Positions 35,480 through 44,824 of a DNA stretch of 64,000 nucleotides are shown piece after piece. A program made the position numbers and the translations under genes. Below the pieces are notes generated by a model that did no database searches, was not told the DNA's origin, and saw nothing but the letters and a program-made list of their open reading frames with translations. The number at the start of each line of letters is the position of its first letter. The stretch's first letter is position 1. Source of the stretch: an uncultured Pelagibacteraceae bacterium (GTDB lineage Bacteria > Pseudomonadota > Alphaproteobacteria > Pelagibacterales > Pelagibacteraceae); contig CACFIL010000002.1 in assembly GCA_902566315.1 (NCBI GenBank), positions 62,001 to 126,000 of the forward strand, written 5' to 3'.

Positions 35480-37066
35480 ATGCAAGCTTTCGATTATCTC
35501 ATAGTTGGTGCTGGTTCAGCTGGATGTGTAGTAGCAAATAGGCTATCTGAGAATCCTAACAATTCTGTAGCTATTTTTGAGGCAGGTGGATCTAGTGATA
35601 TTTGGAAGGTTAAAATGCCATTAGCTCTTCTATATACGATGCATGATCCCAAATATAATTGGAAATATTATTCAGAACCTGAGCCATATTTGAACAATAG
35701 ACGTGTTTTTTGCCCAAGAGGAAAGATGATTGGAGGATGCTCATCTCATAATGGAATGGTCTTTGTAAGAGGAAATAGAGATGACTATACAAGATGGGAA
35801 AACTTTGGTTTGGATGATTGGTCCTATGATAAAGTTCTTCCTTATTTTAAGAAGATTGAAACTTGGTCTGAAGGTGAAAATCAATACAGAGGATCATTGG
35901 GTCCACTTCCGATAAATTTATCTAAAAATTCAAATCCACTATTTAAAGCATTTATTGATGCTGCAGCTGAAGCAGGTCACAAAACAAATATAGATATGAA
36001 TGGTGAAGAACAAGAGGGTTTTGGTATGTTTGATACAACAATGCATCAAGGTGAGAGAGCTGGAGTTGCCAAGTATTATTTAAACCCTGTTAAAAATAGA
36101 AAAAATTTAAATATTTTAAAAAACTCATTTGTTGAAAAGATACTATTTGAAGGAAAAAAAGCAGTTGGTCTTCAAGTAAAAATAAATAACAAAGTTGAAA
36201 AGATTTATGCAAATAAAGAAGTAATTTTGAGTGGAGGATCTATAAATTCTCCACAATTATTAATGTTATCTGGTATAGGTGACGAAACTCATCTTAGAGA
36301 TAATGGTATTAAAGTTATTCATCACTCAAAGGGGGTTGGAAAAAATTTACAAGATCATCTTGAAACTTACATACAGCAAAAATGTAAAACTCCTAATACA
36401 CTTTACACATATACAAAATTAATACCTAAAATTTTAGCAGGTATGCAATGGTTTATGTTTAAATCTGGACCTTGCTCAAAATCATTTTTGGAGGCTGGTG
36501 GTTTTGCAAAATCATCACCAGAAAGAAAAGTTGCTAACATTCAATTTCATTTTTTTCCATCATTTGTGATAAATCATGGCCTAGAAGATCCTGACTCACA
36601 TGGTTACCAATTACATGCAAGTCCAAATCATCCAAAAAGTAGAGGTGAAATAACACTTAATTCCTCAGACCCGTATGATTATCCTAAAATATTATTTAAC
36701 TATTTAAAAGAAGAAGAAGATCTTAAACAAACAAGAGAATGTATTCATGTTGCAAGAAAAATTCTATCACAGCCAGCTTTAGCAGAGCATGCTGGTGATG
36801 AAGTTGGGCCAGGTTTTGATGCACAGTCAGATGATGAATTAAATGAATATGTTAGATCTAAAGCAGATACTGCTTATCATCCTTGTGGAACATGTAAAAT
36901 GGGAGTTGATGGTATGGCAGTAGTAGACCAGGATTTAAAAGTAAATGGGATTGGAAATTTAAGAGTAATTGATGCATCAGTGATACCTGAAATTCCAAGT
37001 GCAAATCTAAATGCTCCTACACTAATGATTGCTGAAAAAGGTTCAGAGGCAATTTTAAATAATTAA
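35480..37066 (+). CDS. GMC-family FAD oxidoreductase (choline dehydrogenase-like)
   Basis: A 528-residue glucose-methanol-choline oxidoreductase. The N-terminal FAD motif is VGAGSAGCVVANRLSE (residues 9-24), GGCSSHNGMVFVRGN is the second family signature, and the catalytic histidine lies in YHPCGTCKMG near residue 466, with NAPTLMIAEKGSE at the C-terminus. Choline dehydrogenase (BetA) is the nearest well-known relative and would feed glycine betaine. Other GMC enzymes oxidise long or aromatic alcohols, so the symbol is withheld. Its ATG directly follows the dioxygenase stop. Confidence 0.87.
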   Translation: MQAFDYLIVGAGSAGCVVANRLSENPNNSVAIFEAGGSSDIWKVKMPLALLYTMHDPKYNWKYYSEPEPYLNNRRVFCPRGKMIGGCSSHNGMVFVRGNRDDYTRWENFGLDDWSYDKVLPYFKKIETWSEGENQYRGSLGPLPINLSKNSNPLFKAFIDAAAEAGHKTNIDMNGEEQEGFGMFDTTMHQGERAGVAKYYLNPVKNRKNLNILKNSFVEKILFEGKKAVGLQVKINNKVEKIYANKEVILSGGSINSPQLLMLSGIGDETHLRDNGIKVIHHSKGVGKNLQDHLETYIQQKCKTPNTLYTYTKLIPKILAGMQWFMFKSGPCSKSFLEAGGFAKSSPERKVANIQFHFFPSFVINHGLEDPDSHGYQLHASPNHPKSRGEITLNSSDPYDYPKILFNYLKEEEDLKQTRECIHVARKILSQPALAEHAGDEVGPGFDAQSDDELNEYVRSKADTAYHPCGTCKMGVDGMAVVDQDLKVNGIGNLRVIDASVIPEIPSANLNAPTLMIAEKGSEAILNN

Positions 37067-37101
37067 TATTATTATTACTACTGATTTGATATAGGTGTCT
37101 C

Positions 37102-38052
37102 ATGGATACAAACCAAAATACCAGAGGTATTTTTTTTATAATGACTGGTATGGCTTTTTTTTCAATACAAGATTCTCTAATTAAGTTTATTTTTGAGGAT
37201 ATTGCTTTATTCGAGCTTTATTTTGGAAGAACCCTTATACAATCAGTATTTTTGCTATGCTTTGTTTTAATAACTAAAAAAACAATATCTTTAAAAACAC
37301 ATTACCCATTATTAACACTGATAAGAGTTGTATGTTTTTTCTTTGGTTTTAGTTTTTTTTATATTTCACTGACCTTTATGACACTTGCTATGACAAGTGC
37401 ACTATTTTTCTCCTGCCCGTTCTTTATGTCTATGTTTGCTAAATTTTTCTTAAAAGAAAAAATTGGAATTAGAAGATGGAGTGCAATAGTAGTTGGATTT
37501 ATTGGTGTATTGATTGTTTTAAATCCATCTTTAGATGATTTTAATTTCTTTAAATTAGCACCTGTAGCATGCGCTCTTTGTTATTCAATCTCGATGACTA
37601 TAACAAAATATACATCTGATAAAGATACTATCTATACTCAAATGACATGGCTCTATATTTTTGCATTATTTGCAAGTTTGGTAATATTTTTTGTTAGTGG
37701 TGATGGAAAATTTAATACTTTTACAGATCCAACTTTGCAATTTATTGTGAGAGAATGGTTTACTAATCCAGGGGAGGCTTGGCCTTATGTTTTAATTATG
37801 GGAATAGTTGCATCGATTTCGTTTTTTTGTGTATTTGCTGCTTATAGTATTGCCTCCCCATCGGTTGTTTCATTATTTGAGTATTCATACATAGTGTTTG
37901 CAATGGTAGCTGGTTACATATTATTTGAAACAATTCCAGTACCAAGAACTTTTCTTGGAGCAACAATAATTATTGGCGCTGGTGCGTATATTTATTTTAG
38001 AGAAAAAGTACGAGGACAAATGATTGCTACAGATACACCAACAAATAGATGA
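37102..38052 (+). CDS. DMT superfamily (EamA) permease
   Basis: A 316-residue inner-membrane protein with about ten hydrophobic segments and two EamA repeats; LKEKIGIRRWSAIVVGFIGV closes the first half and matches the same position in the permease at 18976-19908. A longer polar loop (near FNTFTDPTLQFIVREW) separates two segments of the second half. The stop codon overlaps the next ATG as ATGA, so it is translationally coupled to the IPNS-like dioxygenase. Substrate unknown. Confidence 0.85.
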   Translation: MDTNQNTRGIFFIMTGMAFFSIQDSLIKFIFEDIALFELYFGRTLIQSVFLLCFVLITKKTISLKTHYPLLTLIRVVCFFFGFSFFYISLTFMTLAMTSALFFSCPFFMSMFAKFFLKEKIGIRRWSAIVVGFIGVLIVLNPSLDDFNFFKLAPVACALCYSISMTITKYTSDKDTIYTQMTWLYIFALFASLVIFFVSGDGKFNTFTDPTLQFIVREWFTNPGEAWPYVLIMGIVASISFFCVFAAYSIASPSVVSLFEYSYIVFAMVAGYILFETIPVPRTFLGATIIIGAGAYIYFREKVRGQMIATDTPTNR

Positions 38053-39020
38053 TAAGAAAAAATTATATTCCAACAATCAATATTAATCCTATTCTAAAAA
38101 AAAACTTCAATTCAAAAGCAACATTAAAAATAATAAGAGAAATTGAAAAAGCCTGTGTCGAAGTTGGTTTTTTTCAAATAATTGGTCATGGAATTAAATT
38201 CAAACAAATAAATAAAGTATGCAAAATTGGAGAAAATTTTTTTAAATCAAATAAAAACAACAAATTTAAGTTAGCTCCAAAGAAATGGAATAAAAAGAAC
38301 AAAAATATTTATCGAGGATATTTTCCAAATGATGTTAATGGAAAAGAGGGATTAGACTTAGGTGACTTGAAAGTGACAAAGGGTTTTTCCAAAAAAACTA
38401 AAACTCAATACATCGAGCATTTGAGCATAGAAAAATCATTTAACAAACAATCTATCAAAAAACTATCTGATTATTATGAAAATTTATTTAATCTTAGCGA
38501 AACTCTTTTTAAAAGTATTATAAAAATTTATAAAAAAGACACTAATTTATCTAAAAAAGTTTTTTCAAGACTTAAAACACTCAGCACTTTAAGATTTAAT
38601 TATTACTCTAATCAATCTAAACCAATCGAAATATCTAAAGAAGATGGGGTAGCACTTGGATGTGAAACGCATGTTGATAGTGGTATTTTCACAGTTTTAT
38701 ATCAAAACAAAAAAGGTGGCTTGCAAGTTCAAAACCGAAAAACAAAAAAATGGTATAATGTCCCTTTCAATAAAAATGCCTTGGTGGTGAATACAGGTAG
38801 AGCGCTAGAATATTTAAGCAAAGGCAAGTTTAAAGCAACTAATCATAGGGTATTATGGAACAAGCAAAAAAGGCTTTCAGTACCTTTCTTTTTTGAACCC
38901 TCATATGACTTTAAAATGAATCTTTCATTTCTTAATAATAAGAAATTAGCAAAAAGTGGTATCAGATATGATAAATTTCTTAATAAATCCCTTAAAAAAT
39001 TCGTTGAATATCAAAGGTAA
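38049..39020 (+). CDS. Isopenicillin N synthase-like Fe(II)/2-oxoglutarate dioxygenase
   Basis: A 323-residue non-heme iron oxygenase of the IPNS/flavanone-hydroxylase type. The N-terminal domain has ACVEVGFFQIIGHGI, the family's DIOX_N motif. The catalytic triad is H208-x-D210 (CETHVDSGIF) and H266 (FKATNHRVLW), with R275-x-S (KRLSVPFFFEP) for 2-oxoglutarate. The chain is very Lys/Asn-rich. It overlaps the DMT permease gene by four bases and is the last gene before a ~100-base leader. The substrate could be a purine, amino acid or small acid; nothing in the window decides. Confidence 0.85.
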   Translation: MIRKNYIPTININPILKKNFNSKATLKIIREIEKACVEVGFFQIIGHGIKFKQINKVCKIGENFFKSNKNNKFKLAPKKWNKKNKNIYRGYFPNDVNGKEGLDLGDLKVTKGFSKKTKTQYIEHLSIEKSFNKQSIKKLSDYYENLFNLSETLFKSIIKIYKKDTNLSKKVFSRLKTLSTLRFNYYSNQSKPIEISKEDGVALGCETHVDSGIFTVLYQNKKGGLQVQNRKTKKWYNVPFNKNALVVNTGRALEYLSKGKFKATNHRVLWNKQKRLSVPFFFEPSYDFKMNLSFLNNKKLAKSGIRYDKFLNKSLKKFVEYQR

Positions 39021-39120
39021 GAATAATAATATTATTACATAAAGCGATACATAACTCGTCGTAAAATCATATACGAAAGTGGGATCGGTCGTCTTTAAAT
39101 TAATTTTTAAAGGAGGCTTA
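39021..39120 (+). promoter_or_regulatory. Leader with possible RNA fold and strong ribosome site
   Basis: This 100-base gap is less AT-rich than other spacers here. An inner hairpin TCGTA (39059-39063)/TACGA (39072-39076) can sit inside an outer pairing of AAAG-CGAT (39041-39048) with ATCG (39084-39087) and CTTT (39093-39096). AGGAGG at 39111-39116 is the best Shine-Dalgarno in the window and fixes the ATG at 39121. It may be a regulatory leader or simply a 5' UTR; I do not match it to a known riboswitch class. Confidence 0.3.
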
Positions 39121-40290
39121 ATGAAGTTTGGTTATTTTTGTAATACTACAAATTGGACACACAAACCGTATCATAAATTATTAGATGAAACTAAACAGAT
39201 CACCGAATATTGTGATCAAAACAATTGGAATTCAATTTGGTTTACTGAACACCATTTTAACCATGAAGGAATGGAGTCGTGTACCAATCCCCTAATGCTA
39301 GGAGCAGATGCTGCAGCAAGAACAAAAAATATAAGAATAGGACAAGCAGCAAATGTAATAACTTTTCATAATCCTATAAGATTAGCAGAAGATATTGCTA
39401 CACTTGATCAACTTTCAAAAGGAAGAGTAGAAGTTGGTGTTGCTAGAGGAGTTTATGGGAGAGAGGCAATTAATTTAAACAAAGAAGCAGATTTAAAAGA
39501 TCAGGCAAAAAATTTTAGATTATTTGCTGAAACATTAGAAATTTTGAAAAAAGCATGGTCAGAAAAATTTTTTAATCATGATGGAGAATTTTATACTTAC
39601 CCTTCACCAAATTATGTTTGGCAGCATGACATGAGCCCGCCAAGTGAAGAATTTATGAATATGGAAGATAACACAATGAAAAAAATTAGTGTTATTCCAA
39701 AACCTTATCAAAATCCACACCCTCCAATACATCAAGTTGTTGATGGTATAAGATCTATAGAGTGGGCTGCAGAAAATAACATAAATGTAATTATGTGGAT
39801 ACCTACAGTTAAAGCATTGAAAATAAGATTTGAAGCTTACAAAAATAAAAGATCGGAAGTTACTAAAAAAAATGTTCCTTTAGGTGAAGGTGTTACTCTC
39901 GTTAGAGATATGTTTGTTGCTGATACTATGGAAGAGGCTAAAGAAAAAGCAGGACAACATATGGTAAATTATATGAAATGGGTTTGTCATTGGAGAGGTC
40001 TTGGTAATCATATGGATCCCGGTGAAGAACTTCCAGAAACAAAGGGTAAATTAGATCTTCTTAATTACGAGTTTTTACATAAGCGAAATATGTTATTTGG
40101 TACTCCTGAATATGTAACAGATAAGATTAAAGAACTTCAATCAGAGCTTAATCTTCAAAATCTTCAAGTCTGGTCTAACTTTCCGGGTGTTAAACATGAA
40201 GATTGCATGAAAAGTATTAAACTATTCACTGAAAAAGTAATGCCTTACTTTAAAGATGATCTAGATACTGAAGTTAAAAAAGTATCGTGA
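39121..40290 (+). CDS. LLM-class flavin-dependent monooxygenase
   Basis: A 389-residue luciferase-like flavin monooxygenase. MKFGYFCNTTNWTHKPY opens the TIM barrel; WFTEHHFNHEGM, IRIGQAANVITFHNPIRLAE and LDQLSKGRVEVGVARG are the family's conserved strands. I start it at 39121 behind a strong AGGAGG; an in-frame ATG at 39079 would add 14 residues from the leader. It leads a plus-strand catabolic set and overlaps the ThDP enzyme gene by four bases (GTGA). Probably oxygenates a small organic substrate so that the hydrolase and aldehyde dehydrogenase downstream can finish it. Confidence 0.87.
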   Translation: MKFGYFCNTTNWTHKPYHKLLDETKQITEYCDQNNWNSIWFTEHHFNHEGMESCTNPLMLGADAAARTKNIRIGQAANVITFHNPIRLAEDIATLDQLSKGRVEVGVARGVYGREAINLNKEADLKDQAKNFRLFAETLEILKKAWSEKFFNHDGEFYTYPSPNYVWQHDMSPPSEEFMNMEDNTMKKISVIPKPYQNPHPPIHQVVDGIRSIEWAAENNINVIMWIPTVKALKIRFEAYKNKRSEVTKKNVPLGEGVTLVRDMFVADTMEEAKEKAGQHMVNYMKWVCHWRGLGNHMDPGEELPETKGKLDLLNYEFLHKRNMLFGTPEYVTDKIKELQSELNLQNLQVWSNFPGVKHEDCMKSIKLFTEKVMPYFKDDLDTEVKKVS

Positions 40291-41987
40291 TTAAGTCCAA
40301 GAATATCTTGACCGGTGGTCAAGCGGCAGTGAAATCTCTAAAAAAAGAAAAAGTTAAACATGTCTTTGGTTTAATTGGTTCAGCTACAATGGAAATGTTT
40401 GATGCGTTATATCATGAAAAAAAAATTAAATTTATCGGTGTAAGAGACGAAAGAACTGGAACGCATATGGCAGATGGATATGCACGAGCTTCTAATCAAC
40501 CAGGTGTAATAATTGCTGGTCAAAACGGTCCCGGAGCAACTAATCTCGTTACAGGCATAGCGCAAGCAAAAGCAGCATTTTCTCCTGTGGTATCTATTGC
40601 AGGTTTATATTCTACTAAAGACAAGATGGAAGATGCCTTTCAAGGACTTGATCAACAATCGCTTTTTGATCCTATAACAAAAAAAACTTGGACAGTAAAA
40701 AAGGCAAGTCATATACCAATGGCTTTTAGAGATGCATTTAATCTTGCAATGTCGCCTCGAAGAGGACCAGTTTGTATAAATCTTCCAAGAAATGTTCTTT
40801 CTGATACTGCAAAGTTTAAGATTAATGAAAATAAAAAATCCTATAAAACTGAAAGTGACTTAAAAAGTAAAAAGAATTCAATTGACAGAACTGTAAAACT
40901 TATTCTCAACTCAAAAAAAACTGTGATTGTTGCTGGAGGAGGAATAAAATATAATTCAAAATTTAAGTCTGTAACAAAGCTTGCTGAATTTTTAAATATT
41001 CCAATTGTAACTGCAGCAGGACATGGAGATGCGATTCCATTCAGTCATAAGTTAAATGCAGGACAAATGGGGCCTAGAGGAAATATTGTTGCATCAAGAT
41101 TAGTCAAAGAAGCAGAGCTAATTATTGCAATTGGTACAAGACTTGGTTTCAATTCCACTTTCTATTCGTATGACAATATAAATAAAAACGCGAAAATTGT
41201 ACAAATTGAATTAGAAAAAACAATGATAGGAAGATACTTTCCAGTTAATGTAGGTATTCGTGGGGATGCTGCTCTGGTGACAGATCAAATTTTAGTTGAA
41301 TTAAGAAAACAAAAGAAAATTTTCAATTACAAAGAGTGGACAAATAGTTATTTGTTAGAGAGATCAAAATTTCTTAAAAATAGAGATAATATAAAGTCAA
41401 AAAATTTTCCAATCCAACCAAAAGGTCTATTCAAAGAATTAAGAAAAGTACTACCGAAAAATACTGCAATAACACTCGATGCTGGCACACTCTGCCTTCA
41501 AGCAACAGATGCTTTAGAATATTACAATCCACCTGCGCTTTTCACTCCCCTTGATTTTGGTCTAGTAGGCTTCTCATTTGCATGTGGCTTAGGCATAAAG
41601 GTTGCAAAACCTAATAAAACTGTCGTTAGTTTAATGGGTGATGGTGGTTTCGGAATGACTATTTCAGAACTAAGTACAGCTGTAGAACATGGCATAAACA
41701 CCATTACAATAGTGATGAATAATAAGAGTTGGGGAGCAGAAAAAGCTTATCAAAAAGATTTTTATGGTGAAAGATATTTAGGAGCTGATATTCAAAGTCC
41801 TCCTTTTGATGAAGTTGCTAAACTATATGGTGCTAAAGGAATTAAAGTTAAAAAATTATCAGAAGTTAATGAGGCAGTAAAAAGTGCATTAAAAGTAAAT
41901 AAACCAGTTGTTATAGATGTTGATGTAGATCCAAAAGCGTTATACAGTTTTAGAAGAGATAGCTTTACACATAGAATTAAAAAATGA
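40287..41987 (+). CDS. Thiamine-diphosphate-dependent enzyme, acetolactate synthase/Xsc-like
   Basis: A 566-residue ThDP enzyme with the usual three domains. The cofactor-activating glutamate is E55 in GVRDERTGTHMADGYAR, and the ThDP/Mg motif is GDGGFGMTISE to MNN near 451-480. The GLIGSATMEMFDALY segment resembles sulfoacetaldehyde acetyltransferase and oxalyl-CoA decarboxylase-like relatives more than IlvB. No IlvN regulatory subunit gene is adjacent, so biosynthetic acetolactate synthase is unlikely. The GTG start overlaps the monooxygenase stop. It may decarboxylate a 2-oxo acid or cleave a C-C bond; substrate unknown. Confidence 0.82.
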   Translation: MIKSKNILTGGQAAVKSLKKEKVKHVFGLIGSATMEMFDALYHEKKIKFIGVRDERTGTHMADGYARASNQPGVIIAGQNGPGATNLVTGIAQAKAAFSPVVSIAGLYSTKDKMEDAFQGLDQQSLFDPITKKTWTVKKASHIPMAFRDAFNLAMSPRRGPVCINLPRNVLSDTAKFKINENKKSYKTESDLKSKKNSIDRTVKLILNSKKTVIVAGGGIKYNSKFKSVTKLAEFLNIPIVTAAGHGDAIPFSHKLNAGQMGPRGNIVASRLVKEAELIIAIGTRLGFNSTFYSYDNINKNAKIVQIELEKTMIGRYFPVNVGIRGDAALVTDQILVELRKQKKIFNYKEWTNSYLLERSKFLKNRDNIKSKNFPIQPKGLFKELRKVLPKNTAITLDAGTLCLQATDALEYYNPPALFTPLDFGLVGFSFACGLGIKVAKPNKTVVSLMGDGGFGMTISELSTAVEHGINTITIVMNNKSWGAEKAYQKDFYGERYLGADIQSPPFDEVAKLYGAKGIKVKKLSEVNEAVKSALKVNKPVVIDVDVDPKALYSFRRDSFTHRIKK

Positions 41988-42571
41988 AATTAGAATTACG
42001 TAAGTTTACTAAATTTGTAGACAAGACTTTTATTGAAGGTGGAAAAGAAGCTAAAGAACCAGTTTTGATGGTTTCTGTTGCTGCAGTTTTTAAAAATCCT
42101 TGGGATGGAAAAGGTTTTGTGGAAGACTTAAAACCCGTTATTTTAGACCTAGCTCCTAAACTTGGAGATTTATTAGTTCCTGAACTTATAAAAGAAATAG
42201 GCTCTCCTGATAAAATATTAGCGTACGGGAAAGCAGGTGTAGTTGGATTGAATGGAGAAATAGAACATGCATCAGCATTCATTCATACATTAAGATTTGG
42301 AAATAAGTTCAGAGATGCTGTTGGAGGAACTTCTTATTTAAGTTTTACGAATACAAGAAGTCCGGCTGGATCAAAAATATCTATTCCAATGATGCACAAA
42401 ACCGACTCTGGTTTAAGACCATATTATCTTACACATGAGTTTACAATTCATGATGCTCCATTTGATGATGAAATTGTTATTGCAATTGGAGGAGCTTCGA
42501 CAGGTAGAGCTCATGCAAGAACAGGCGATAGATACCAAGATATGAAGGAGATGGGCATTGATCCAAAATAA
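41984..42571 (+). CDS. Amino acid synthesis family protein (PF06684, DUF1185)
   Basis: A 195-residue protein that I recognise as the AA_synth/DUF1185 family from KAGVVGLNGEIEHASAFIHT, GNKFRDAVGGTSYLSF and IGGASTGRAHARTGDRYQDM. Structures are known for the family but the reaction is not established. Conserved His, Asp and Arg residues in the last motif suggest an enzyme. It overlaps the ThDP gene by four bases and is followed two bases later by the alpha/beta hydrolase, so it is a core member of this cluster and probably acts on the same substrate. Confidence 0.8.
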   Translation: MKLELRKFTKFVDKTFIEGGKEAKEPVLMVSVAAVFKNPWDGKGFVEDLKPVILDLAPKLGDLLVPELIKEIGSPDKILAYGKAGVVGLNGEIEHASAFIHTLRFGNKFRDAVGGTSYLSFTNTRSPAGSKISIPMMHKTDSGLRPYYLTHEFTIHDAPFDDEIVIAIGGASTGRAHARTGDRYQDMKEMGIDPK

Positions 42572-42573
42572 TA

Positions 42574-43347
42574 ATGATCAATGCAACAGATTCTAAAGGT
42601 ACATTCTATAAACTAAATCAAAAAGAGGGAATTCCAATAGTATTTATTCATGGTGTGGGTCTTGATCATAATATATGGGATCCACAAATTAATGAATTTG
42701 ATAATACAGTTTTAATTTATGATATCCTTGGACACGGTAGAACACCCTTAAATAAAGAAAAAATAAGTTTTGATGATTTTTCAGATCAAATTATTGATCT
42801 TATTGATGAATTAAAATTTAGTAAAATTCACCTTATTGGATTTTCAATAGGCTCTTTGATTGCAAGAAACTTTGCAACGAGATTTAGTAATAGATTGAAA
42901 TCCCTAACATTGTTGTGCTCAATATTTAATAGATCTGATAATGAACAGAAGATAGTAAATGAAAGGTTTGAACAGACAAAAAAAGATAAAAAACTGACAA
43001 AAGACGCACTCAAAAGATGGTTTAATAAGGATTTTATTGAGAAAAATCCTCAAATTTCAGATAAAATTTTCTCAATTCTTAGTAATAATAATATGGATAA
43101 CTTTATTAAAGTATACTCATTGTTTGTAAATCACGAGGATAACGAAAAATTTGAAAATATTAATGTCAAAACACTTGTGATGACTGGAGAAGGTGATGTA
43201 GGCTCAACTCCAGAAATGTCTGATAATCTGAGTAAAAAAATTAAAAACTCTGAAGTAAAAATAATACCTGTAGGTAAACATCTATGTAGTATTGAATGCT
43301 CATATGATGTAAATAATGCAATTAAAGATCACATACAAAATGCCTGA
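42574..43347 (+). CDS. Alpha/beta hydrolase
   Basis: A 257-residue alpha/beta hydrolase. VFIHGVGLDHNIW forms the oxyanion region, S91 in GFSIGS the nucleophile, MTGEGDVGSTP the acid strand, and VGKHLCS supplies the histidine. It is a paralog of the hydrolase at 28876-29646, which also neighbours an LLM monooxygenase. Its stop lies eight bases inside the start of the aldehyde dehydrogenase gene. Probable esterase, lactonase or C-C hydrolase in the pathway begun by the monooxygenase. Confidence 0.85.
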   Translation: MINATDSKGTFYKLNQKEGIPIVFIHGVGLDHNIWDPQINEFDNTVLIYDILGHGRTPLNKEKISFDDFSDQIIDLIDELKFSKIHLIGFSIGSLIARNFATRFSNRLKSLTLLCSIFNRSDNEQKIVNERFEQTKKDKKLTKDALKRWFNKDFIEKNPQISDKIFSILSNNNMDNFIKVYSLFVNHEDNEKFENINVKTLVMTGEGDVGSTPEMSDNLSKKIKNSEVKIIPVGKHLCSIECSYDVNNAIKDHIQNA

Positions 43348-44821
43348 ATTAAAAAAATACAAAATGTTTATAGGGGGACAATGGGTTGACTCAGATACTA
43401 AAAAGACTTTTGAAACTTTAAACCCAGAGGATAATAGGCCATGGGCAGTTGTTCCTGAGGCAAGTGCTTCTGATGTAGATAAAGCAGTTCAATCAGCTCA
43501 AAAAGCTTTTGAAGGTGATTGGCCTAAAATACTGCCGCGTGAAAGAGCAAAATTTCTAAGAGCTATTGGTAATAAGCTTAGAGACAATGCAGAATTGCTT
43601 GGAAAAATTGAAACTAAAGATACAGGAAAACTTTTTAGAGAAACAAATAAGCAAGCAAATTACATTGCAGAGTACTATGATTATTATGCTGGTATGGCAG
43701 ACAAGGTCGAAGGTACAGTTCTACCAATAGATAAACCAAATATTCAAGCTATAACCTCAAGAATACCTATTGGTGTTATTGCTGCGATTGTTCCATGGAA
43801 TTCTCAAATGTTTTTAACTGCAACAAAACTTGCACCTGCTTTAGCTATGGGAAACACGGTAGTTATTAAATCTTCTGAACTTGCACCAGCTGTAATGTTT
43901 GAATTTGCAAAATTGATAGAGGAAACAGGTATTCCTAAAGGAGTAGTAAATGTTATCACAGGATTTGGAGACCCATGTGGAAAAGCTTTAACTACACATA
44001 ATTTAGTTGAAAAAGTTGCTTTTACTGGAGGGCCCGAAACTGCAAGACATATTATTAGAAATTCTGCAGAAAATTTATCAGAAGTAAGCTTAGAACTTGG
44101 AGGAAAAAGTCCTGTTGCAGTATTTGATGATGCTCATCAAGAAAATGCTATTAATGGAATTACCGCAGGAATATTTGGAGCTAGCGGACAGAGTTGTATT
44201 GCAGGTTCAAGGCTATATCTTCAAAAAGGAATTTACGATGAGTTCCTTGATAAACTCACAAAAAGAGCTGAAAAAATAAAAATTGGTGCTCCCATGGATC
44301 CAGACACAGAAATGGGACCTTTGAGTAATTATAAACAGTTAGAAATTATTGAAAAAAACATAAAGAAAACCACTGAACAGGGTGGAAAAATAAAATGTGG
44401 AGGTGAAAGGCATCCATTTTCAAATGAGGGATACTATTTTCCTCCTACAATAATTGAATGTGATAATCATAATCTTCCAACCGCAGAAAATGAGCTTTTT
44501 GGACCAGTTTTATCAGTTATGAAATTTGATACAGAAAAAGAGGTAATAGAGAAAATGAACGATAATCAATACGGATTATCTTCTGGAGTTTATACTAGTG
44601 ACTTTTCGAGAGGTCTAAGAGTTTCTAATGCAATAAGAGCAGGTATAACGTTTGTAAATACTTATAGATTAATTTCTCCTTCAGCACCTTTTGGTGGAAT
44701 TAAAGATAGTGGATATGGAAAGGAAGCGGGAATGGACTCAATTAAAGATTATACTAGAGTTAAGACAACTTGGTATTACACATCTGATGAACCAACTTTA
44801 GATCCTTTCTCTATAAGATAA
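43340..44821 (+). CDS. Aldehyde dehydrogenase (NAD+)
   Basis: A 493-residue aldehyde dehydrogenase. MFIGGQWVDS opens the protein, followed by AIVPWNSQMF, FTGGPETARHI, base E252 in LELGGKSPV and nucleophile C286 in GASGQSCIAGS. I start it at 43340 (MPELKKYKMF), which overlaps the hydrolase by eight bases; an ATG at 43316 would add eight residues that resemble nothing in the family. It is the terminal oxidation enzyme of the LLM/ThDP cluster. A role on betaine aldehyde or trimethylaminobutyraldehyde is possible but context argues for the cluster's own substrate. Confidence 0.9.
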   Translation: MPELKKYKMFIGGQWVDSDTKKTFETLNPEDNRPWAVVPEASASDVDKAVQSAQKAFEGDWPKILPRERAKFLRAIGNKLRDNAELLGKIETKDTGKLFRETNKQANYIAEYYDYYAGMADKVEGTVLPIDKPNIQAITSRIPIGVIAAIVPWNSQMFLTATKLAPALAMGNTVVIKSSELAPAVMFEFAKLIEETGIPKGVVNVITGFGDPCGKALTTHNLVEKVAFTGGPETARHIIRNSAENLSEVSLELGGKSPVAVFDDAHQENAINGITAGIFGASGQSCIAGSRLYLQKGIYDEFLDKLTKRAEKIKIGAPMDPDTEMGPLSNYKQLEIIEKNIKKTTEQGGKIKCGGERHPFSNEGYYFPPTIIECDNHNLPTAENELFGPVLSVMKFDTEKEVIEKMNDNQYGLSSGVYTSDFSRGLRVSNAIRAGITFVNTYRLISPSAPFGGIKDSGYGKEAGMDSIKDYTRVKTTWYYTSDEPTLDPFSIR

Positions 44822-44824
44822 TTT

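Noticed and set aside
39079..39120. Longer start for the LLM monooxygenase.
   Set aside because: The added 14 residues are unlike the family, and a strong AGGAGG four bases before the ATG at 39121 supports the shorter form.
40287..41987. Biosynthetic acetolactate synthase (IlvB).
   Set aside because: No IlvN partner is adjacent, the neighbours are catabolic, and the N-terminal wording is closer to Xsc-like ThDP enzymes.
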